Positions 12,201 to 27,200 of a stretch of DNA of 64,000 nt are shown in pieces. Under the pieces are notes generated by a model. The model worked only from the letters and a program-made list of their open reading frames with translations. It searched no databases and was not told the DNA's origin. The position numbers and the translations under genes were made by a program. The DNA lies in NCBI GenBank assembly GCA_947179485.1, contig OX359249.1:33218250-33282249 (forward strand), in the 5' to 3' direction. Every line of letters starts with the position of its first letter. The first letter of the stretch is position 1. This DNA is from Allacma fusca. Its lineage: Eukaryota; Arthropoda; Collembola; Symphypleona; Sminthuridae.

Positions 12201-15200
12201 AGAATATGTATGGGTGTTGGTAGAAACACCTTCAGAGAATCGCCAACTTCTCTCTCCATCTCTCTCTCTCTCTCACTCCTTCCTCAATAGTACATACTTA
12301 TACATAGTACTTATGACCCTCTCCATACAGAATAAATAGGATAATAATAGATCCTCAAACATTGAATTAACTATACGAAAGACATTAATTCTGACGTTGG
12401 CTTTTCCTTCAGATGCCCATACATTAGAAATTACAAAACGAGCAGTGATTCCAGAACACAAAAGAGGAGAACAACATAAAGCACAGAGTTTTAAAGTTAG
12501 GTGTTAAACGTGTTGTTTTGGGAAATAAAAAATTATTATTATTCCGTTTCATGCACTTTTGAGTAATAGCAAGTCAGTAGAGTAGAAATCTCATGCTTGG
12601 TCGTCACTTTTAGACACACACCTTTGCTGTGTACTTAGGTATTAATTTCAACTTCTTGGAGATTACATGCTGTCATATTACACTTCTCACGTATGATTTC
12701 CTTACCTGGATTTGCGCCGCAATGTTTTTGATATCTCTGTCCACACCAAACAAACCACCTTCATTTTGAGCGAAAATATCTAAATCATTGGAAATTGCTT
12801 GGTGTCCAGGGTTAGCCCTTTGATAATCGTGGCTATGAGCCTCCAACTCCTTTTGCAGACTTCCCACCGTGGCCTCTTGACATCGTAACTCCTGAGATAG
12901 TGTAGCAACCAACTTTTCCGTGTTGGCTGATCTTTCGATGGCCTCTTGTAAAGTCCGCTGTAAAATAACATATTTAGTCAATTTTAAAAAAACATTGTAA
13001 ATCAATTTCCCTACTATCCTAGTTATTATTTACTTGGAAAAATGTTCCTTTCGACGGGTAGACACAAATATGTAATTACATGCTCCTACTAACAATAAAC
13101 AAAGGAATCATTTGCTTCTCACATGGTTAAGTTTATGTCTAAATTACCAATGCCGACGCCTATAAAAAAAAGTAGAAGGAAAAATTCACAAGTAGAAATT
13201 AAAACTGTATTTAAATATCTTGAAAAGGAATATGTGAAAATGAAAACATGAAAATATGGTGTGGGTGTATGCAACTGTAGTAATAATAATAATTATTGAA
13301 GTTTTTGTTCTATGCATGTATATATCAATATATTTTGCTATGTAGGCATTGTACAATCGAAATCAGAGACTTAATTGAATGCGGTTGAAGTCCCCATCAT
13401 ATGGAATTAAATTGAGGAAATCAGTTGGGGCCAGGGCAAAAGCCACTTTATTTGAAGAACATTTCACTACCGCTTGACGCTTGATTTACTTGAATCGGGG
13501 AGTCCCAATCCAGGACTTTCTTCCAACCCTCGCAAGATTACTTTTTTGCCCATCTATCTAATGCGCTGAAATTTAGGACGGCACGGGCAACCGACAGAAA
13601 TCTCAATTAAATTGAAACAATGTATATACGTACACAGGAGGAATAGGCCTGACGTATCTGAAAAGGCCTTTGGTGCCCTCTGAAAAAATAATAGTGTCTT
13701 GAATTTGAACTCCAGAGGAACAAAAACTCTGTTTGGCCATTCACCTAAAAAGCTAGGAAGACATACCAACATTGTAGGTTTACTCAAAGAGAAAAACAAA
13801 AATGCCAACTCTAACCCCGGCTGTTAATCCCAGTTGTAGAATATAAAATGTCAGCTCCCTGTGTTATTTTTTTCCCAATCCCTGATCTTCTAGATCAACT
13901 ATCAGGCATGTGGATTCGTTAATGCAAGGGATGAATAAAATATGGGCCAACGCTCCAGTGTATTCGTCAGAGTTGCTAACTTTTGAAGTCTGCCTTAGCA
14001 ATTCACGTCACACGTAATAACATATTGGGAGATAACCCCATGTTTCAGTCACATACCATTCAATTCTCAGTAGATTGACTTATTTGGGTATTTTTTTCTC
14101 GTCGATTCTCTGAACTGGGAAGTCATTGGAGGTAAAGTGCTCTTCTTACAGGAAAGTAAGGCAACGAATATTGTTCTTAATTTTTGAATATCTGCAAAAC
14201 AACCCTGTTATTTTGTCCTCCATTCGTATAATCCAATCAAATGATGGGAATCTTACTGCCTTGAGTTGACAGATGGGTTTTTGCTATGTAATGGTCCCTT
14301 CGCTATGGGAGAGGTTACTTGGGTGAAATGCTTTTCCAACTAGCCTGTGTATATACTTATACGAAGGGATGTATATGCCCACCTTTTGGTAAGAATTTTT
14401 ATTAACAACCATTACACAACAGCACTTCCAGCATTCTTATTAGTTCCTACACGTAGCGTGGAAATTTTCTCATAGCTGTTCGATTGAGTCTGTAAGAAGT
14501 TAATTTGACTACAGTAACTTGGCCATTTGTCTGATTGCGATAACAATAATTGCATTTGCCCAGCCAATGCAGACAAGAATTAAGAACTGTTTGTCGGGCC
14601 TGAATAATTACTGATCATTTGCATGCAAAAATTATAATAATAAGAGGCTACCTCAAACCTTACGTATGACTTTGAGTGAGAACAAAATAAAATCGATTAG
14701 ATATTCCTCCTTTTGCTCGATTGGACTGGAATCAGTAAGGAAGGAAAGAGCCGAGTGCAGGTAAATTTTCTGCAGAACTAGAGGCAAGCATTTTAAAGTG
14801 GCAATTCCACGGCTTCAGGACTAAGAAATAAATAATAAGGAGGAATACGAAACCTGTACTAGAGTTTAAATATTATCAATGGAGGCATAGCTATACATAA
14901 TTGGTTTACATTACTGACATAAAGAGAAACTTTTTTTTTCTTTGATTGTTGACCAGGAAGACAGAAAGGCATGTTGGAATGATCTCTACACACATATCTA
15001 CACATACACGCACACACACACACACACATACAAGTAATCGCATACATACATACATACTTCAGATTTCATACAGTGAACTTGACTGCGATGAGTTTAGCTT
15101 CCTACAACAGGTTACGTTGGACTTAGTCCCATGACAGGAATAACGGAAATTTATTCTCTACTCAGAAAACAAGGTGCGACTCACATTTTCTGAGAGCAGG

Positions 15201-18200
15201 TTTACAAGACACTTTGTGATAATTTACCATTTGCACAACTTGTAGAGTACATCAATTATAATTGTTTCTGGGCGCGAGAGTAAGGAGAAAACTTAAGGTA
15301 ATAACCAACCAGCTCTGTCGACCCTTCAGGCGGATCGCAGGGAATCAATACATGTAACTAACCATGACTATTGATATTACATAAACTTATTGGTAATAAA
15401 TATTCAAGAAACCAAGTTCGTTGCTTGCCATCAGTGACACAGTGGCCCACCCTCACTCATCACAAGATCCGTATCAATACCTAGTGACAAGGCGGCTCTT
15501 TAGCCGAATAATTTGCAGCAATGATGACGGAAAAATACTCCGCGTGCACCATCTGAACTTTGTACAACTTTTCAATGATTAATGAGATTCATTTGTTTTT
15601 CTAGTTTTTCTTATCCAACTTCCCAAACTGCATAATAACAACAGGTTCAAATGCAAGGAACAAAATTCAAGTTGGTCCATGGCCGTAGCAAAGGTTTTTG
15701 AGGCGGCATGAGCACGTAATTGCTATTGGACTCTGCTAGGTCAATAATAGTCCCAAGCTAACGGAGTGGTCAATTTTTATCACAAGAAAATCTGAAATTT
15801 CTCATCGATTTCCACCTAATCCTTGTCAAGTGCATACTTTTTCTCTCTATCGTACTCCACACCAAGAGAATTTTCCCTTCGTTGGGACTATTTAAAGTTT
15901 TTGTGCCACGAGAGAAAACAAAAGTCGAGTAATAAGGCTGAGGGAAGTCTGACTTCAATCGCAATGATACATTTTCGCGGCAAAACTAAAAAAGCGAGAG
16001 AGAGATTACACGAATAAGTATATCAATCGGTCATTACCACAGAAATATATTTTATCACGAGTTGAATCGCAATAAATTCCATGCAGTTGACATAGGATGT
16101 GGAATTCCTTTAGTAAGAATAGCAAACATTGATCGTTGCAGATAGCAGTAATGTACCAGCATGAAGGGAAATGATTGACACGGTCAGATATGTACAGATT
16201 TCTCTTGAAAAAAAAGATCAACGAAACATATAAATGACTAAGCGAGCTGGAGCTTACAGATAGAGACTGATTGGGGTAGAAAGATGAATATCAGAAATTC
16301 TTTTATTATATTGGAGTAAATGAACAAGACCAATTATTAACAGCACTAGATAGCATTATCTCTGATTACGAATCCAACCAAGTCTACCAAAGTATCTTGA
16401 GATGGTATGAATGGAATTGTGGAAAGGCTAGTACATGTGGATGCAGGTATGCTGGATGTACGAGAAGAAATGCACAAAGCACAAGCAAGCTGCTTGATAT
16501 GATTGCATTTTTCCCCTTGCTAATGGTCACGCACTTTGCTTTGCATTTTATCCTTGGACATCTATGTGTTGGGAAGTTAGACATAAAAAAAATATCGCAA
16601 ATAAAATTCCCATTGTTTACATAATTTGCAACCTGTCGTATTTGCAAAATAGCAAGTTAAGTCTCGTGTGAGGATGGTGGTCGCGGTTGTGTGGTACAGT
16701 GACGATAGAGGCTAGAAGAGTAGCTTGAATGACATTTTTTTGTCCCCTGGCTCTAACTACTTTAACGTAGCTACTTAACTCATGGCTACTTAAACACAAT
16801 TAGAATTTCTGCTCACCTCAAGGTAGAGAACTTCCTCCCGGAGCATCCCGTTGGTGCATTCAACGTCAGCCAGTTGCTTGTGGACCTCATTAAGCTGAGC
16901 TCGTAATTTTGATATCTGACAAGTAAATACGGAATAAATATTATCATTGTCATCCCACATGCAAGATTTTAATTTCTGTCTCCCTCCGCCCGTTATTATC
17001 CTCAAGGTATTAGGGGCCTCAATGTATCTCTACATACATGTGTTTCAGGCATGAGAAATTATTTGTTTTTTTTTGTAAAGTACATCCTCAGGAGATATCG
17101 TGTAATGGAAAGGGAAGCTTAAATAAAAAATTTCTTGCCCTTTCTAAATGTGTATTCCCATTTGGTGTCGCAAAAAAGCGGTGACATTATTTAGAATGGT
17201 ATTTTGCATACTTATTGTAAGATTCATACTTTTGAGGCTAGATTTTGTCATCAAATTATTTGGGGATATATGTAGGTACATAAATATGCACGACGGAAAT
17301 TTCATTCAGAAATGGTACCATGTAGATACTCTGTGCTAAAGGGATTTATTTTTATTAGGAAAGCGAGTTATGGCAGGAGGTTAAGAAATATTGTGGGAAT
17401 GAACTATTTTTTATTTTATCAGGTTTAAGTCTGCTGGTGGTAGAGACATTGCAAAAAGAAGACTCCTCGATCCATTATGCGTGAATGGCAGGGTAAAGAC
17501 ACAGTAGTCAGATGAAAGGTATGCATGCATGGGAGTCTACAAAGAGATTACAACGGCTTAATAGGAATTTAGAGATTGAAAAAGAAGATAAAAGTGAGAC
17601 TACATTAGATATGATAAAAGATGGGTGAAGGGGTAAAACCTGAGATTGTGACGACGTGGCGTTGTTTTCAAGAAGATTGTCTTTTTCTTCCAACTCATCC
17701 ATGAGGCCTTTGACTTTGGTTGCCAAAGTCTGAATTTCATTTTTGTACTTGGCCTCCCGAGAAATTTTTGAATCCAGATCATCTTGGAGCTGGCAACATT
17801 TATTACGAAGAAATTGAATCTCTTCACGTAGTTGAGAGATTCTCTCCAGGCATTTACGTTCCCGCTTCTCAACCTGATCCACCGTTTCCTTGACGTAAAT
17901 CTCACTCTGTTCCAGCTCCTCAATTCGATTTCGTAGTGAGGTTTCAGATCCATGAGCATCTTCAAGTCTCTTACGTAGGGTTGCATTAGCTGATAACTCC
18001 GTCGTAAGTTTCTCATTTTCTTCCTCGAGCTCTTTCACTCGACTCATGACCGACTCTTGGTCAGACAGAATTATTTGCAACCTGTTGTTTTCCTCGGCCA
18101 AGTAAACAATTTGTGAGTTGTCATTTTCGAGATGCTCAGTGGGTGTGCTGGTGATAATGTTTGGAGTGGTGAATGCTTTCGCTCCCATTTCTTCCTTCAA

Positions 18201-21200
18201 TCGATCGATTTCATCTCGTAACTCTTTTTCTCTTTGTTCAAACTGAGTTACTTGGTGTTGGAAAGCTTGCTCCAGTCGCATTACCAGGTCATTTTTATTA
18301 CATTGATTCCCCGTGTCTTCCCCTACAACAGCAATGCCTGGAATCGTGTTCCCTGTTACCCCTACCACGTCTGGCTTCCGGCCACCTTTCCATTCTCCTG
18401 GGAATAAAGATCGGATTCTGTCAGCAACCAAACCTCCACCTTTGATTTTTTCCCCTTCACCTTTTCTTGAGGAAGCAGTACTACTACTGCTGGGTGACTT
18501 GATGCTGGAATCACTCCCGTGGCTTTGTTTCTTCACATTAATTCCTTCGGCTAGTGCATCCTTCTCATTACTTATACAACTTTGCGCCCTGTCCGCAACT
18601 TGCTCCAGCTCTAAAATTAAACTATCCCACTTCTGCTGCAAATTCTTTCTTTCCTCTAAAAACTTTTGGCTTTCTCGTAGAGCACTTTCTTGCTCCGCTA
18701 ATTTCGTTTCGTAATGATTAATTAGTTTGCCTCGCTCTGAATCAAAAATATCCTGGTATTTGTCGATATCACATTCGAGTAGCTCAATCCTTTCCTCCAG
18801 GGCTTTTTCGATCCGAAGCCATTCTTTCCTTTGAACGGCAATAATTTCATTGATGAAGCATTGCCAGGACTCCTCACAAGTTTGGGAGTCTGCATTGGAT
18901 TGAGAGGGCCGAATATATTCCTCACGAATAATATCACATGACTTGTCACATTGAATCAAGACATCTTTCCTGTCACTCTCCCCCCTCAGCTTCTTCAAGC
19001 TGGGCTCCAAACTTGCCGTTTCTCCGCTTTTAAGCTTATGTTTACGAGAGAGAAGGGTAACTGTGGAGGATGGACTCTGCTGAATGAAGGGCAATGAGGC
19101 ATCTCTGAGATGATTCGACGGTGGGTAGTAATAGTAGTAATTCGTGATTGCTTCAGTTTGAAATAGTTTGAGTAATGACCACAGGTACCAAAGAACAAGA
19201 ACGGGGACACTATTAGCAATGAATTGTACGGAACACTTCATCTCTATACAGGACTCTTCCAATTCAAAGTTATGCTGTTCATAATTTTGCACTAAGGCAT
19301 CAACCCGAATTATTTGTGACGACAGGTCCTCCTCACGCTCTTGAAGCTGCAATATTTTCATCCGAAGTTGTTCAATAAACAATTTCTCACTTGACAATTG
19401 TCGTTGCAGTAGAGCTTTCTTTTGGCGTAAGTGGGAAATCTTCTCCTCCAATCTGAAAATCACAAGTCAGCACTTTCCTTACTACAACCAAGCATTCTCA
19501 AACATAAATCACAGGCACATAAAATACACCTGTGTATTCAAACTAGCTACAGTTTAGAAACTCTTTCCCTCAACCTGGTATCCGGTGACTATGACTACAG
19601 CTTGTGACCATGACTATCGTTGGCAGTCACATAATTCATCCAAGGCAGCTCATAATGAAATGCGATATGAGTATAAATGATTCTCAAGTCAGTATTAGTC
19701 CAGGTCTCCCTTGCAACGGTCAGCTTTTTGCTACCAGCCATGACAAACTGATACAGACATTAGTACTTCAAACATCCAAAAGTACTTCCAAAACCTATTT
19801 CTGTTACTGCATTAAAGCATATGAAAGGCTGAATTTTACCGCAGCTGACCGGACTGCACAGACAGAAGTCAATCTGCAACCATATGAAACCAATATTGTT
19901 CCTGGATGTCAGAAGTTTCCCTTCATCGGTTCCACAATAGGTGGAATTATTGTAAGCAGTAAGTGAAAGATACCAAAGACATCATCCCTCTAGCCAGACA
20001 CATCATTTCAGATTTTAGTCCTATCTTGATAGGTAAGAGCGTACATCATCAGCGGTTCTTGTTACGAATTTAATTACCATACTGTGCAATGGAGCAGAGC
20101 ACTCATATTGTATTGACATAACTGTTGGCATACCTTGATGACAGGATTTAGTACGGTTTCCACTTGCGAAATACATTCTGCTTGAATGAGCATTATAGTT
20201 CGCAAGGGATTAACACAGTGATTTACATCGAAATAGCATTGGGAATGACCTAGAAATAGTAACTAAACCCTGCTTTAAATGAGATGACTGTAATGGTCAG
20301 CTGGTAGGATCATTCCATAACATCGTAACGTTACACTGAACGCAGAAACGTTATTCAACTCCAAGGCTTATACAGTACAGTTTAAGCCTTCATATGTATG
20401 TAAAACTAGGAATTTCACAACACTTCCTAAAAACGTATATTTCTCCGTATAAGAAGGCAAAATTATTGTTATTATTCTTCAATAAATACATTTTAGCAAA
20501 AACACCTGGTTCTCGAAGGCTGATTGCAAAGACAATAAGTTATTCTCAATAACTGTATCACTTTATAGTGTGATCTCTAAATGGGCCATTAAGATAAAAA
20601 AAAAGCACTACTGGGGAAGGTAGTTGAGGAAAGCTTGCCTTTCGTTGAGTCTCACTTTGTATCGTATCAACACACTTCCCATAATAATGCTTGTGAGGTT
20701 TTTTTTCAAATTGGTGGAGCGAGACAATGACCAAATAATGAATGCAACTAAATGACTGATTATGAATAGTGGGACAGGCATCGCCTGACAAAAGGGTGTT
20801 AGTCAGATGCTCCTACCAATGTGCTCAACTCTTTTCTGGTGGCCACCATGAAATCGACATGCATGGTTTTTGCTTCATTTGAGTATTTATAAAACACTAT
20901 GTGGGTACCTTTGTACACACAATTATGTATTTATGTACATACGTGCCTCCACTCTGTATCTCTTTTAACTCTGGCTTCATTTATGGTCTGCGAAATTTAC
21001 ACAAAATTAAGATTTTATTCAGCTCCTAAATGAATGAATGTAACGAACAATACGAGTTATAAAAGCATTCAGAAAGCTACCTACTTGTTAAATAAGTATG
21101 AGAATATTAGCTTAGGGCTGTTGATTAAAAGGCAGTCTCTGTGAGCTCTCTACGGATTAAGAACATAACGAATGTCCACATTAAGATACATGCCAAGATA

Positions 21201-24200
21201 AGCACACACTGTGCTCCTTCCAAACAGACACTGCAGACTACCGTAGTGACACTGACTGAGATACTTTACCTTACTACTACTTTCCATAAGATCTCTACGG
21301 CAGTTTAAAGAAGGATTTGCAGTTGTAACTGCCTTGCTAATAATTATCCAGGTCTAATTTTCTTTACTCAGTATTGCGAGACCAGTGTAAATATTACACG
21401 TGCAGTAAAAGACTCAAATGAGTAAGATAACTTCCGTGGTTAGTGAAGATGTTTATTTGGACAGGTAAACAAAGATATCGTCTACGCTGATGCATCCCCC
21501 CTCCAACCGTACTCATACATGCATGTACGACTCCAGTTGTTATCACGCTATCCAAATCATAAAAATACAGATACATATACACCCTCTGAACGAAATTGAG
21601 AGGGTGTATTCCCACTTGTGTGTGATTACAACCAGTGGAGTGAGGCTAGAGGTATGAGAGACCACCATATATTTGGCTATTTCTGCGTTGAAATGAGTCA
21701 CATTTGAAGGGAAGATTAATTGTAGAAATTACCGGCGGGGAATTAAACCACAAAAAGTGAGAAAGTAAAACGAAAGGCATGCAGGTGGAACCAGCCACAC
21801 ATGCAAGGTGGAACTTGAAAGTATACTCCGTTGGTTAATCTTCTTTGATAAAATTGTTCCCAATTGGACGCTAGTATTATCAATATTAATCCTTCTCTGG
21901 GGCATCGATACTCACAGAGCTGAGCCGTACTCCGTGGTTATTGCCAAAACGCACGTGAGATCGTCGAGGGTATAAATTGTGGGCAGATGATTATTGAGCA
22001 ATCATAATTGCAGTGACTGTACCGTCCGCGAAAAAAATATGAGTACATATCTGTTTACAACAGAGACATGATCTTTAATGCAACCACACAATGCAGTATT
22101 ATATACCACACTCTCCCAGCCTGCATTTAGATCCCCCTCTTCATACTGTAAATATGATGTTGCACATCACAATGATAGTTAACTGAAGGGATTTTGACAA
22201 TGTCTGTCGACGTCGATGTGAAAACCTGTCATCGCACCGCATTCATTTCAAAGAAGGCAAGGCATAAACATGGATGAGACAGGCACCGGAGCCAAGTATG
22301 GTAAATAAAGCACAATTCTCGTAGAATGTCTCCGTCCTCAAGAGGGGGACAATGAAGCTCACATGAGATATCCCATTCTTTTGAACTACATCCGACTGCC
22401 GGCATCCACCCGCCAACAAGTGCCCTCATAGACATCTGATGCTTACAGTAAATTCAATTATTCACCGTACTTTCTGAAAGACCCTCCACTAAAGGGAATA
22501 ATTGCACTCTGTGGCAGCCTAGATTCATGAGAGGCCATCAAGGACTAATAATCGCAAAAATTCAGGAAAATAAATGAGCATAAGCCGATCATCTCGACAT
22601 AAATTCCAGATGTTGGAGTCAATAAATGAGGGCATTAATAAAAAAAATGCTACTTTATCCTATTTCGATCCTATTCCTGTGATTTGTATGCTAGAAATTT
22701 GAGTCCATATTTTGGAGTGGTTGGAGGTAGATTGAGCAGGTATGAATTTACTGGTAAGAATTACTACCTTTGGCACTGATGTCGACTGTCATTCTCAGCT
22801 TCTTCCATTTCCGAGCGTTCCTCCTCAAGCCGTTGATTTTCTTGGATTAACAAGCTCACTTTATCCTCTAAGCTATTAACATAGTTGATATCAGCGAACT
22901 GGGTAAGCCTCCGCTCAAATTCCTGTATCCTCTGACGGCACGATTTCAATTCACTAGTTAAGTCCTGACCCCTTTTGACTTTACTTCTTGCGGTACTGGT
23001 GGGGCCGCTTCCTCCGGAGCCTCTAGAGGATGCGGAGTCAAGGCCTCTAACCGGCTCCATATTTCCTCCGGTTGTACTCTCTCGATTGGTGGACTCCCCA
23101 TTACCAGTGTTACCTGAACCTTCCGCGAACCGGAGAACAAGGTTTTCAATTTGGGTTGTCAGGTCCGTCAGCTCTCGGCTAATATCTTCCTTATGAATCG
23201 GTACATTACTAAAGCCAGCAGCCGTGAGTGCGGTTGTGTAGGCATCATCATTCACCGACTGGCTATCGAATATCCCACTCTCTTGCAATGAAAGACTATC
23301 GGAACAATCACTGCAGGAACTTCGAGACTCAGCCACGCTAGCATGACTGTTGCTACTACTGTCATAATCCCCTCGTATCTGTAAAAAAAAAATAGAACGA
23401 TCTTTGAAGGAAATTCCATGAACTCTATGCAACTACTACTACTCTACGCACCACAGTCCGTCATCTTTAACCTTAACGCTCGTTTCATTACTAGACGTCT
23501 CCATATGGGATATTTACATTATCCCTTGCATAATATATTTTGTGGCTACATTCCAGCAAAACAATTTTATGATTTTGCATGTCTAAATAACCTTTGTTCT
23601 TGGGTTTCATCTCTTCCTCTCATTCTCGTTAGCTTGTTCACAATTTTAGTTGCAATATTGTTTCAACAGCCCAGTCCCAACTTCTTTTCCCATTGACATG
23701 AAAACTTGCTGAAAATATCAAACTTTGGAGACTTTTGCTGGAAATTAAAAGCTGAAAAGTTTTCTTTCCTTAAGAAACTTTTCCCTCCCGCACGTCACAT
23801 AAATTGTCATGCTGTAAGTAAGCACTGTGATGACTACCCTGGACTATACCTTTCCCTCTGCATAAATTTTCCTACTCGTTTAACTTTCACTTAATAATCT
23901 TTTATGTATGCTTTACTCAACTGTAACCAAACTATTGGAAACATTAATACTATCGACAAACCCTTACAAATGCCGAGCATACACATGTTTAGGAAAATTA
24001 TGCAATATTAACAAAGGACCTTAGAAACACCAACAGAATGCAACTCACATATTGACATTCACAAGTCGTTAATTTTAATGTGAAGTATGCAGGGAGGGCT
24101 CCATTTAATACCTGAGTATATCTATCCCTGGCAGTCTCTAAGGACTGAACGACTTTACTAAACTCGTTGCCAGAAAGTGGCTTACGAGCTGTAGTATTGA

Positions 24201-27200
24201 CAGCAATTGCCTACCGATAGCTACTCAAACCTTCCTTGTAGGGTTCGGCGTACTTGTACATACATACATACATACATATGTAATAAGAACATGAAATATA
24301 TTAGGGCTGATAGGGATGGGGCGACGTGCTCTGTCTCCATTCCCATTAATTCCATGTGATTATACTACACCGCAAGTTATTATCCATTACTTACTATGAT
24401 TAAAATATGCTCCCATGTGCTGGCTAACTTCATCTCCAAAAGTATAAAATACCAAGAACATCATGAATTAAAGATACGCAATGCTAGCTCTTGCTTAAGG
24501 AGGTTGAGGGCTATGCAATTTAGACAGCGGCGTCACTCAAAAACTGATGTTCTGCAAATGCTGTTGTTCCGATCACCTCACTACTTCAATTCCGCTGCTC
24601 TGTCAGAAATGCACTACATACTCCGAAAGTTTGGGTCCGATTACTTACTATAAAAGAACCATGTAATTACAAATACAAGTGAGGCTATATCTGAGGTACC
24701 TACTTTACTTATTACAGCCTCATTGACTATTAGTGTTTTTTTTACTCCCGTACACACAGAGGAGGTTGATTGAATTTTTTTTTTGGAGCTAACCCACCCT
24801 TCATTGAATAGGTTCAATTCTCTTACTCTCAATCACTTTCGTGATCGACCAAATCGTTTGTTTTATCCGAATTACTTTAACTCGGCTGTTCCCTAAAACA
24901 TTGAGCGTAGATGAAATAAATTGGTACCTTTTGTATTTTCGATTAGTAAAAAAGGAGCAGCTTTCTTATTCTGTAATGAGAAAGTGTGTGGCCTTTTAGC
25001 TCCATTGAATACTTTTAAAAGGCCAATGAAGTCAGTCCTCAGTGATATAAACCACCATGAACTAGCTTCCTCTTACTCCCAAGTAAATATTGGTAGTTCA
25101 TCTACTTACAACATTTCCATATCTACTCTATTTTATTGGCAATTAATTACTTGACATTGTTTTCCCGTTTACAGCCAGCACATAATTTACTCTCAGTATT
25201 TATTATGCTCCAACTTGATTTACGAGCTGAAGGTCCTTTACACATGTCTGTATGTGGACAGTTTAGTTTACATGGTACACATGCTGTTAGACACAGCTTA
25301 TTAAATCTACTCTGGCACTTTATACTGTCAACGTTCAAGTAAGCCTTGTGTGTAAGCCCGAGCCTCATGCACGTCCATACATATTTGGTGAGTTATGCCT
25401 TGGTTTGAAAGACTGTAATAATTACAAGTGCACTGCTTTCTTCCCACAGTCCATTTACTTAAAGACTCATTGCAACCAATATGCCCGAATTTCTATTTTA
25501 CAACTGGACTTTTACATCGACATATTGTGTATGTATGTGTGTGGTTGAAGGGGAAAAAAAGTAACTACTTAAACCTCACCTAAGAAAGAGTCACTTGCGT
25601 AAAAGCATTCCAAGTATTATTGTACTTTTGTAGTAGTGGCCAGTAGGGCATTTAATTACATGCTCCCAACATTCAACAACATCCAAAAAATTGAAGACTG
25701 AATGTAGGTAAGTGCTTCTCTGTAGAGAGCCTATTCACTCACTTTAGCTGTTTTACGATAAACTCGAAACAACTTTTCATCCTCTTGCAAAAGAATTGTA
25801 GTTTGTTCGTAACCATTGATAATAAAAGAGACAAATAGTCGTAAGAATGATTTTCTCATGGAAGCGGTGTCTCAGTTTTTAATATTAATGATGTGGTAAA
25901 AGTGCATTTGTGTGTACCTCCCTTTCAAAATGTATACTTACCACATTAATATAAAGCCATGATGGGAATTTTTTATAGAAGTAAGAAATAAATCTAGCGT
26001 TAAATTTCCAAAAAAATACATGGGAACGAGGACAACTCAAATAACTACACATGGTGCTTCACATTATCATACACAACTTGCGATTTATAAGTATATTTTC
26101 AGGATGACGCCCTGAGTGAGTGAGAGATGCACATATTAGGGACGGATAATTGGAACGTCGTTAAGTTAATTAAAGAGGCACATTGTCACAATTAAAACAA
26201 TCACGAACCGTAACTTCCGTAGGTACTTCCGCTCCATGGTACAGAGCAACTTCAGAACCTGTTGCAATAAGGCTCCTCACACTACGGCTGCTCTTCCCAC
26301 ATTTTCGAGTCTCGGTCCCGCTCTGTATAAAAAAAAATTGAGCCAGGTATAGTCAATCATATATGCGGAGGGTGATCATTGCCCATGCAAATTATCCTCG
26401 CATAAAAATTTCGCATGCGGACTCTACTGCTCAGATGGAGACGGAAGCAAAAAAAAATATTTGATTCGAGTCAAAGGCTACGACTGTCAAGGAAATTGAC
26501 TAGCTATGAAATTAATCTCGTAATTTATCGTCCGCACACGGTTAATTAGTGAACGTGCTATGAAACTAGGAAAGGTTGACGATCTACCGTATTTCTTTGA
26601 GTAATTTTATGGATTGGATTCCGCCTTCATTTTATTTGCATTATGGACATTGCATGCAAGAGAGATTGTGGAGTGTTCATATTTTGCGAGTTTTTGTGTG
26701 ATACTTTAATTACATGAGAGTATTGGGGAAACTTTCTCAGAATAATTTTAAAATTTACATAAATTTATTTTACAATTGCGAGAAAAGTCTTTTTGTAATC
26801 TCCTTCAAGTGGTCTTTAGTACAGTCCCACGAGAATCTCCTTAACTTTTAATTTTATTTCCTTTTATACATACTAGACCCTTCAGATTTTGGTGAGTGGT
26901 TGACTCTCTTTCCCTTTTATGAATCAACGTGAAGTTCCTGGACATACAGTCTCTATAGGCAATTAGATGGAAGGAATTTCAATTATTAGATTCTAAATTC
27001 TTGTTAAGAGTTGCAAAAGACGTAAATGTAGGGAACTCATTGTTCCATCTTGAAGGCCTAATACATGCTATAAAGTTTCATATGCTCCTCCGACGAATTG
27101 TTACCTTAATTTCGTTTTGGTAAATTAAATGGGCAATAATTCTAAGCCACAATAATAAGGCGGCTGCCTGCAGTGGGATATTTGGTAAGAGTTATTATCC

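Noticed and set aside
19604-19966. 120-codon + strand frame within the intron between exons 10 and 11
   Set aside because: Length is within chance expectation; no domain, no splice support, and it lies antisense within a well-supported gene.
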